From Ruminococcus sp. (GTDB lineage Bacteria > Bacillota > Clostridia > Oscillospirales > Ruminococcaceae): a stretch of 64,000 nucleotides of DNA. The notes beneath the pieces were generated by a model that saw only the letters and a list, made by a program, of their open reading frames with translations, was not told where the DNA came from and searched no databases. A program made the position numbers and the translations under genes. This document shows, piece by piece, positions 59,283 to 64,000 of the stretch. Numbering within the stretch: the stretch's first letter is position 1; the number at the start of each line of letters is the position of its first letter. The stretch lies in the NCBI GenBank assembly GCA_017460665.1, contig JAFUAO010000010.1, positions 62,001 to 126,000 of the forward strand, in the 5' to 3' direction.

Positions 59283-59444
59283 TTACTTCTTGTCGGGGTC
59301 TTGAGCACCGCAGGCAGAACCGCAAGCGGAAGGTGCAGGATCGGCAGCTCCGCAGCTCGACGCGGGAGCGTCCTTCGGATCGGCTGTACCGCAGGCACTA
59401 TTCTCGCTACCCCAAGCGGCAACATGCTTAAGCATCTCACTCAT
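59283..59444 (-). CDS. ACGX-repeat precursor peptide (putative RiPP)
   Basis: 53 residues from the ATG at 59444, eight bases after a perfect AAGGAGG. A short helical leader (MSEMLKHVAAWGSENS) is followed by a core with four xCGx motifs (Cys at 18, 31, 41 and 45) set in Ala/Asp/Pro-rich linkers (ADPKDAPASS, AADPAPSA), ending AQDPDKK. This is the layout of ACGX-repeat peptides modified by a radical SAM/SPASM enzyme. All Cys lie in the core and none in the leader. A longer reading upstream of the ATG would cross the promoter and is rejected. Final structure, export and function are unknown; no peptidase or transporter gene is seen near. Confidence 0.85.
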   Translation of the reverse strand: MSEMLKHVAAWGSENSACGTADPKDAPASSCGAADPAPSACGSACGAQDPDKK

Positions 59445-59487
59445 GGCTTGTACCTCCTTTTTAGAATCAGGTTTCCCTGTTGTGATC

Positions 59488-59516
59488 AGTATAGCATATT
59501 CCCGCAAATCGCTCAA
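59488..59516 (-). promoter_or_regulatory. promoter of the ACGX operon
   Basis: Minus strand TTGAGC (59511-59516), 17-bp spacer, TATACT (59488-59493), about 36 bases from start site to the peptide ATG. Confidence 0.7.
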
Positions 59517-59520
59517 GTAC

Positions 59521-59555
59521 GCACTTTTTTGTGCCTCAGTTACAAAAAAGTAACT
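59521..59555 (-). promoter_or_regulatory. two operator-like dyads upstream of ACGX promoter
   Basis: GCAC-TTTTTT-GTGC (59521-59534) and AGTTAC-AAAAAA-GTAACT (59538-59555) lie just upstream of the -35 box. The GTTAC/GTAAC type is reasonable for an HxlR/MarR-like dimer, and the HxlR gene is divergent from here. Confidence 0.6.
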
Positions 59556-59622
59556 ATTGGGCAATACGGCGGTTTGAGAGTTATTCGATACTTGTAAATA
59601 TTCTGTGAACTGTATATATTGC

Positions 59623-59651
59623 TTGCAAAATCTACTGCAATATGTTATAAT
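59623..59651 (+). promoter_or_regulatory. promoter of HxlR regulator
   Basis: TTGCAA (59623-59628), 17-bp spacer, TATAAT (59646-59651); a TGTTA/TAACA dyad overlaps the -10 region (59644-59662), possibly for autoregulation. Confidence 0.75.
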
Positions 59652-59689
59652 GAATGTAACATTCTTTTGGAAACTATTGGAGGTATACT

Positions 59690-60016
59690 ATGCTGAAAAA
59701 GGAAGAACTGCCCGATTGTCCTGTTGCAACTACTGTACAGCTTATCGGCAACAAATGGAAACTGCTGATACTGAGAAATCTGCTCGTCCGTCCATGGCGA
59801 TTCAATGAGCTGCAAAAATCACTTGAAGGTATCAGTCAGAAGGTACTGACCGAAAGCCTTCGGTCGATGGAGAGTGACGGTATCGTGATCCGTACTGTCT
59901 ATGCCGAGGTGCCGCCGAGAGTGGAGTATTCGCTTAGTGAGCTGGGCGAAACGCTTAGACCGATACTTGATGCGATGCAGGCTTGGGGAACGGAGTATAA
60001 GCAGAATAATATGTGA
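59690..60016 (+). CDS. HxlR-family transcriptional regulator
   Basis: 108 residues of the HxlR winged-helix family, starting with the typical CPVATTVQLIGNKWKLLILR and containing RFNELQKSLEGISQKVLTES (recognition helix) and VEYSLSELGETLRPIL (wing and last helix). One Cys (C10) is at the place used for redox or electrophile sensing in several HxlR members. It is divergent from the ACGX operon and most likely controls it through the dyads at 59521-59555. TTGGAGGTATACT precedes the ATG. Confidence 0.92.
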   Translation: MLKKEELPDCPVATTVQLIGNKWKLLILRNLLVRPWRFNELQKSLEGISQKVLTESLRSMESDGIVIRTVYAEVPPRVEYSLSELGETLRPILDAMQAWGTEYKQNNM

Positions 60017-60041
60017 TATTGATAACCGAATAACTGAAAAT

Positions 60042-60075
60042 AAGCCCTCGGAGCGTTTCTGAGGGCTTTCTTTTT
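60042..60075 (+). terminator. terminator after HxlR gene
   Basis: Stem AAGCCCTC/GAGGGCTT followed by TCTTTTT. The stretch 60053-60125 also repeats the sequence near 53647-53715. Confidence 0.8.
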
Positions 60076-60148
60076 CAGGTGGTTAGTTTTACGCTCCGCA
60101 AGCTCGGACGCTGCTGAGGGGCTTCTACGTTCGTTCTGAAATTCACTC

Positions 60149-60177
60149 TTGACAATTTCACTCTGCCGTGATACAAT
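60149..60177 (+). promoter_or_regulatory. promoter of riboswitch-antiporter unit
   Basis: TTGACA (60149-60154), 17-bp spacer, TACAAT (60172-60177). Confidence 0.8.
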
Positions 60178-60195
60178 AATATCAGAAAATTTCAT

Positions 60196-60284
60196 ACGGG
60201 AATGATGTTCTCCCACGGGAAACCGAAACCGCCTTTTCAAGCTGATGACTTCTGCGTTTTTACGCAATAGTTGTCGGCTTTTTT
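60196..60284 (+). ncRNA. fluoride riboswitch (crcB motif)
   Basis: The RNA reads GGGAAUGAUGUUCUCCC, then AAACCGCC, then GCUGAUGACUUCUGC, matching the conserved fluoride aptamer core (GGnnAUGnUGUUCnCC, AACCGCC, GCUGAUGnCUnCUnC). The expression platform is also visible. The 3' aptamer strand GCUGAUGACUUCUGCG (60241-60256) can pair with CGCAAUAGUUGUCGGC (60263-60278), which is followed by six U, forming a terminator. Fluoride binding would keep the aptamer closed and let transcription go on into the antiporter. The aptamer starts about 12 bases after the predicted transcript start. Confidence 0.88.
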
Positions 60285-60304
60285 ATTTTGCCCGGAGGTG
60301 TTTT

Positions 60305-61507
60305 ATGTTGTTATCACTTGCGATAATTTTTCTTGTCGGACTGTCTGCCGCTGCCGTCTTTGAGAAGATCGGCTTGCCTCGTATCATCGGTATGCTTGGT
60401 GTCGGGATAGTAATAAGTCCCTATGTGCTTGATCTGCTTGATGCAAAAATACTCGGCATATCCTCGGAGCTTCGGCAGATAGCACTTATCATCATTCTGA
60501 TAAAAGCAGGGCTATCGCTAAATTTATCTGACCTCAAAAAAGTCGGCAGACCTGCGGTAATGATGTCCTTCGTGCCTGCCTGCTGTGAGATTGTAGGATA
60601 TGTGTTATTCGCTCCGCTATGGCTTGGAATAAATCATATTGAAGCCGCCGTTATGGGTGCGGTTTTGAGTGCTGTTTCTCCTGCGGTGGTAGTTCCCCGA
60701 ATGGTAAAGCTCATCGAAGAAAAATGGGGCACTGGGAAGAGCATACCCCAGATGATACTTGCAGGAGCGTCATGCGATGATATTTTTGTTATAGTTCTGT
60801 TTTCCACATTCGTAACAATGGCACAGGGCGGTACAGCAAGGGTTACGGATTTTCTAAATATCCCCGTTTCCGTTGTGCTTGGTATCATGCTCGGTGCGGT
60901 TGTCGGACTTTTGATGTATCTGCTGTTTGAAAAGTCTTTTCAGCGTGACCGTAAAATCAGAAACAGCACAAAGGTCATTGTTTTGCTTGGAACATCTTTT
61001 CTGCTTATGAGTATGGAAACCCTTGTGAAGCCTTATGTAGCCGTATCGGGGCTTCTCGCCGTAGTCGCTATGGCTTGCGTGGTAAAACTGAAAGCCGTGG
61101 GGAGCGTTTCCACAAGGCTGTCGGAGAAATTTAGCAAGCTGTGGATCGCCGCCGAAGTGGTGCTGTTCGTCCTTGTCGGGGCGGCGGTAGATGTGCGTTA
61201 CACCCTATCGGCAGGCGGTACGGCTGTGTTTATGATATTTATGGCACTCGCATTCAGAGCTGTGGGTGTAGCCTCAAGCCTTATTGGTACAGAGCTTAAT
61301 GCAAGAGAGCGTTTCTTCTGTGTGATAGCCTATCTTCCAAAAGCAACGGTGCAGGCGGCAATCGGTTCAGTGCCGCTGTCGCTCGGTCTGCCTTGCGGAA
61401 AAATTGTGCTGTCGGTAGCGGTGCTTGCGATACTGATTACAGCTCCGCTTGGAGCAATAGGTATTGATAGGAGTTATATGCGGTTGCTTGATACTCATAA
61501 TAAATAG
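60305..61507 (+). CDS. CPA-family cation:proton antiporter under fluoride control
   Basis: 400 residues with about 11-13 transmembrane helices of the CPA1/CPA2 (Na+/H+ exchanger) fold: LGVGIVISPYVLDLLDA, GAVLSAVSPAVVVPRMVKLIEE, AGASCDDIFVIVLFST (ion-site Asp pair) and a final hydrophobic block. The ATG at 60305 follows CCGGAGGTGTTTT; an in-frame ATG at 60245 lies inside the riboswitch and cannot be the start. Because it follows a fluoride riboswitch, it is likely to relieve fluoride stress, either as a fluoride:proton antiporter or by restoring pH. CPA transporters are among gene classes reported with this riboswitch. Confidence 0.88.
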   Translation: MLLSLAIIFLVGLSAAAVFEKIGLPRIIGMLGVGIVISPYVLDLLDAKILGISSELRQIALIIILIKAGLSLNLSDLKKVGRPAVMMSFVPACCEIVGYVLFAPLWLGINHIEAAVMGAVLSAVSPAVVVPRMVKLIEEKWGTGKSIPQMILAGASCDDIFVIVLFSTFVTMAQGGTARVTDFLNIPVSVVLGIMLGAVVGLLMYLLFEKSFQRDRKIRNSTKVIVLLGTSFLLMSMETLVKPYVAVSGLLAVVAMACVVKLKAVGSVSTRLSEKFSKLWIAAEVVLFVLVGAAVDVRYTLSAGGTAVFMIFMALAFRAVGVASSLIGTELNARERFFCVIAYLPKATVQAAIGSVPLSLGLPCGKIVLSVAVLAILITAPLGAIGIDRSYMRLLDTHNK

Positions 61508-61930
61508 TCAATCAGAAGTCGGCTCGGCAATGCCGTGAGTGGCTTCATACTCCCTCACACGGCGATAGAATGTATTAGCCGACAAGCCCATTCTCCGCAT
61601 AAAGTCCCTGCCTGTGATGTTCTTCGATTTCCATTCCCCATAGAGCTGACCGAATTTCGTCCAGTCGATCTCAATAGGTTTTCTGCCCTTGTACTTGCCT
61701 TGTGTCTTGGCAATTTCGATGCCCTCTGCTCTGCATAAGCGATCAGCCGCGCTCGTCCCTCGCTGGCTGCCTGCTTAACGCTGTCGCTGTTTGAGCTGTT
61801 CACGCTCCAACTGTGAGAGGGCAGTAAACACGGTCAACAAGAATTTTCCTGACGGAGTATCTGTGTCGATTTTCTCCTTGTGGCTGACGAGGGTTACTCC
61901 CTTGTTAGTGAGAGTGTCAATGATAACATT
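61508..61930 (-). pseudogene. second serine recombinase remnant, different break
   Basis: The minus strand encodes IDTLTNKGVTLVSHKEKIDT, DTPSGKFLLTVFTALSQLER and EQLKQRQ (end of catalytic domain and long helix). A stop and about 50 unrelated bases follow, and then EGIEIAKTQGKYKGRKPIEI and DWTKFGQLYGEWKSKNITGR through RRMGLSANTFYRRVREYEAT to a TGA at 61508-61510. The N-terminal catalytic Ser region is missing. The C-terminal half is close to the remnant at 53735, which has lost other parts. Not functional. Confidence 0.82.
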
Positions 61931-61944
61931 AAGCGGCATAAGGT

Positions 61945-62005
61945 ATAATTATGATCATCTTGGTCGCTCGACCGACCAAGTTATCGACCAAGATACCGAC
62001 TAAGA
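61945..62005 (+). pseudogene. small fragment of DQ-repeat linker
   Basis: Contains GTCGCTCGACCGACCAAG and following bases nearly identical to 62939-62985 of the fragment at 62893. It encodes STDQVIDQDTD in one frame and then stops. A second scrap of the same kind of gene. Confidence 0.6.
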
Positions 62006-62015
62006 TGATATAACA

Positions 62016-62041
62016 AACGCTCAGGAGAGATCCTGAGCGTT
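62016..62041. terminator. terminator
   Basis: Perfect 11-bp stem AACGCTCAGGA/TCCTGAGCGTT with loop GAGA. T-rich sequence is weak on either side (GTACTTATAT). Confidence 0.6.
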
Positions 62042-62080
62042 GTACTTATATATTAGCTTATTAATTCGATTATTCTGTTT

Positions 62081-62523
62081 TCAGTCCATTATGTCGCAGA
62101 GTTCAATAAGCTGCTTGATATTTGCTAAAGACTTGTAGTACCTTGAGATCACCTTATCTTTATCGACGTTGTGACCGCCTGAAGCCACCCTTGTTTCAAC
62201 TCGGGAGACATTTATCAGCGGATCATTTGTCAATACGAATATACACTTTATAAAATAGCCTTTTTCTTTAGCTTTTCTGAGAATATCAAGTTTGTAGTGC
62301 GAAGACAGGACGTCTCAAAAGTGAAGTCTTCCTTCGATCCAATTGCTTCGTATCTTTTCTTATCAGCAAAGGCAGCCGCTTCTTCATTACTCATGCCGGT
62401 TGCTGCAACTATATCATCAGCGTTAGTGTATGTTCCAACTGTATCAAAATATTTCGTGATAGTACTCTTTCCTGAGCCGTTTGGACCAGCGAAAACCAGT
62501 ATCATAGGTTTTTTATTCAACAT
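62081..62523 (-). pseudogene. zeta-toxin family kinase, one-base frameshift
   Basis: Starts at the ATG at 62523, overlapping the antitoxin stop. KKPMILVFAGPNGSGKSTIT holds the Walker A motif, then NADDIVAA and the FTFET segment. After FET the frame is lost; one base inserted near 62308 restores VLSSHYKLDILRKAKEKGYF, IKCIFVLTNDPLINVSRVET and RVASGGHNVDKDKVISRYYK to the TGA at 62081. That is a complete zeta/UDP-GlcNAc kinase-type chain of about 147 residues. Intact zeta toxins phosphorylate UDP-N-acetylglucosamine; this copy is dead unless the missing base is a sequencing error. Confidence 0.78.
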
Positions 62524-62743
62524 ATCTTCTATTGCCTTCCGCGTCCTCAATATATGCTCTCTTGGCTTTTAAGTCATAGCGAGCGATCGGTTTCTTACAT
62601 ACTTTGGCTTTTGCAAGAGCAGCTTTTACAGCTTCTTTAGCTCTGAAGTCTATGTCCTTATCTTCCTGAGAAAGAGCGTTTTGTTTTTCGGTATTATCAA
62701 TTACCTTTACAGACCTACCGTTGACAATGATTATCTTAGACAT
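62513..62743 (-). CDS. probable antitoxin of zeta-type module
   Basis: 76 residues, SKIIIVNGRSVKVIDNTEKQ then a Lys/Ala-rich helix (DFRAKEAVKAALAKAKV). Preceded by AAAGGAGGAGATTCT and overlapping the kinase start by 11 bases, the arrangement of a toxin-antitoxin operon. I do not recognise the exact family; role is assigned from position and size. Confidence 0.65.
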   Translation of the reverse strand: MSKIIIVNGRSVKVIDNTEKQNALSQEDKDIDFRAKEAVKAALAKAKVCKKPIARYDLKAKRAYIEDAEGNRRYVE

Positions 62744-62892
62744 AGAATCTCCTCCTTTGTGCAGTGATGTTTTTTAATATTATATCACAGATTAGCTATT
62801 AAATCAATAGTTTCCTGAGCAATTTCTGATGCTTATTGTGCACTTGTCAATGATCTTGGACACTAACCCTCAAAACAGTATTTGTTGAGTTG

Positions 62893-63180
62893 ATGCTTGA
62901 TATTATTTATTCAACATTGAATGATATGAAGAATGTTAGTCGCTCGACCGACCAAGTCAGCGACCAAGATACCGACCAAGATGATAACATCAGCAGGTTA
63001 ATCAGAGCCCTCGGTGACAAAGAGATGTCGGCAACTGATATTATGAGCAGGCTTGGACTCTCTCATCGTCCTACCTTTCGCAAAAACTACCTTGCTCCTG
63101 CATTAGAGAAGGGAATAATCGAGAGCACGATTCCTGACAAGCTTAACAGCAAAAACCAGAAATATCGCAAAGTCAAATAA
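62893..63180 (+). pseudogene. C-terminal winged-helix fragment of AlbA_2/Fic-type regulator
   Basis: 95 residues. A linker SRSTDQVSDQDTDQDD precedes a winged helix (ISRLIRALGDKEMSATDIMS, RLGLSHRPTFRKNYLAPALE, KGIIESTIPDKLNSKNQKYR). This is the standard C-terminal end of AlbA_2 (divergent AAA_4) ATP-binding regulators and some Fic proteins, with its DQV-repeat linker. The N-terminal domains are absent, so it is a truncated gene. A further scrap of the same linker is at 61945. Confidence 0.65.
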
Positions 63181-63186
63181 AAATGA

Positions 63187-63212
63187 ACCGCTCAGGTTTG
63201 ATCCTGAGCGGT
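63187..63212 (+). terminator. terminator
   Basis: Perfect 10-bp stem ACCGCTCAGG/CCTGAGCGGT with loop TTTGAT, 7 bases after the stop; very similar to the hairpin at 62016. Confidence 0.6.
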
Positions 63213-63269
63213 AATATTATATATGCTTTTTAAGTGATTCCTGTTTTCCCTATTTTCAATAATCTGCCA

Positions 63270-63298
63270 TTGACATTTTAGCTAAAATATGATATAAT
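63270..63298 (+). promoter_or_regulatory. promoter of Phd-PIN module
   Basis: TTGACA (63270-63275), 17-bp spacer, TATAAT (63293-63298). A small palindrome TAATAATATTA overlaps the -10 and may be bound by the antitoxin. Confidence 0.85.
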
Positions 63299-63330
63299 AA
63301 TATTAGCGAAAAATAATTGGAGGTGTTGTT

Positions 63331-63564
63331 ATGATCACTGTAACCGCTACTGATATACAGAACAACTTTGGTCACTACCTGCAAGCTGTCCAGCAAGGGG
63401 ATGAGATCATAATTCTCAAGAACGGAAAGGAAGTCGCAAGACTTGTTTCCCGTGAATCGAGCGTTTCTTTCCTTACTGATTCGCTTACAGGCGTTCTTAA
63501 AAATGACTATGATGATAAAGCTATTCGTGCAGAAAGGATAGAATCACATGAAAACCTTGGTTGA
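63331..63564 (+). CDS. Phd/YefM-family antitoxin
   Basis: 77 residues. The N-terminal ITVTATDIQNNFGHYLQAVQ and the IIILKNGKEVARLV strand are the Phd/YefM DNA-binding fold; the C-terminal tail (SLTGVLKNDYDDKAIRAERI) should wrap the toxin. It represses its own operon and neutralises the PIN-domain toxin encoded next, whose gene overlaps by 17 bases. TTGGAGGTGTTGTT precedes the ATG. Confidence 0.9.
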   Translation: MITVTATDIQNNFGHYLQAVQQGDEIIILKNGKEVARLVSRESSVSFLTDSLTGVLKNDYDDKAIRAERIESHENLG

Positions 63565-63955
63565 TACCAATGTCATTCTTGATGTGCTTTGCAATCGCTC
63601 TGAATTTATTGAAGCATCGTCGAAAGTTTGGAAATATTGTGAAGTTGGTCAAATCGAAGGATATATATCAGCGTTATCTGTACCGAACATTGTATATATT
63701 CTCCGCAAAGAGCTTACTCCCGAAAAGACAGCACAGCTCATTCAACAGATAACTATGATTTTCAAAGTCGTTGACCTCAAATCTGCTGATTTGAAAGCCG
63801 CTGCCGATATGTTTTCTTCAGATTATGAAGATGCATTGCAAATGTGTCAGGCAAGCAGGATCAATGCAGATTTTATTGTTACAAGGAATATTCGCGATTT
63901 TAAGGAAAGTAGGGTGCCTGCGCTCAAGCCTTCTGAATTGCTTGATAGAATATAA
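63548..63955 (+). CDS. PIN-domain ribonuclease toxin (VapC-like)
   Basis: 135 residues. PIN-domain acidic residues are seen in LVDTNVILDVLCNR (D6), around SDYEDALQMCQA (D/E pair) and in ADFIVTRNIRDFKES (final Asp). It would cleave tRNA or other RNA when freed from its Phd-type antitoxin. The reading frame is complete. Start ATG at 63548 lies within the antitoxin gene after GAAAGGATAGAATCAC. From 63956 to the window end nothing is seen. Confidence 0.9.
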   Translation: MKTLVDTNVILDVLCNRSEFIEASSKVWKYCEVGQIEGYISALSVPNIVYILRKELTPEKTAQLIQQITMIFKVVDLKSADLKAAADMFSSDYEDALQMCQASRINADFIVTRNIRDFKESRVPALKPSELLDRI

Positions 63956-64000
63956 TTATTTAGTTATAAGTGTAATATCTTTCTAAGCAGTTCCTGATGC

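Noticed and set aside
60245..60304. Upstream in-frame ATG for the antiporter
   Set aside because: It lies inside the conserved riboswitch core and terminator arm; the ATG at 60305 has a proper GGAGG.

Overview
The window reads as chromosome of a cellulolytic, cellulosome-type, spore-lineage Clostridium relative, most likely a Ruminococcus (Oscillospiraceae). The reasons are a GH9-CBM3-dockerin cellulase, a second very large dockerin-bearing secreted protein, three sporulation genes (spoIIR, spoIIGA, sigE), L20-type control of infC-rpmI-rplT, and consensus sigma-A promoters with mostly 17-bp spacers. The species assignment is inference; no rRNA is present.

Bases 1-19434 are dense, GC-rich core. 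On the minus strand lie dprA (cut by the left edge), a TrmH-family rRNA/tRNA methylase, rplT-rpmI-infC with a structured leader, and spoIIR. On the plus strand follow a small leucine-rich-repeat surface protein, the GH9 cellulase, a DEAD-box helicase with a DbpA-type RNA-binding tail, a 34-residue membrane peptide, spoIIGA-sigE, then recJ-relA-MBL hydrolase-hemZ-rlmD in close succession.

Bases 19435-26420 are a patchwork. It holds two small orphan proteins, a nitroreductase/flavodoxin pair, a flavodoxin gene split by an 802-bp inverted-repeat element, a frameshifted DUF3592-like gene, an ADP-ribosylglycohydrolase, another flavodoxin and pncB. Bases 26588-38866 are one gene for a 4092-residue BspA-type repeat protein of 16 modules ending in a dockerin. 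A His-rich metal-exporting P-type ATPase with a SmtB/ArsR-like operator and an ECF sigma/anti-sigma pair complete the core-like part.

A tRNA-Ser(CGA) gene at 44506 marks the change to an AT-richer accessory region (44600-64000). This holds decayed integrative-element genes (excisionase, DUF6809-like proteins, a ribbon-helix-helix protein, a DUF927-type ATPase, a relaxase fragment, two serine-recombinase remnants), interleaved with cargo. The cargo includes a LysR-linked redox cassette with a lipoprotein-dockerin-flavodoxin-aldo/keto reductase fusion. It also includes a five-gene peptide-modification operon: an ACGX-type Cys-rich precursor, a radical SAM/SPASM maturase, an MDR oxidoreductase, a DUF1848 Fe-S protein and a SirTM-like sirtuin, with a divergent HxlR regulator. 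A fluoride riboswitch precedes a cation:proton antiporter, and two toxin-antitoxin modules lie at the right end.

Several accessory genes are each broken by one single-base indel, often in a homopolymer. This is either real decay or a base-calling artefact and affects how many of them should be called pseudogenes.
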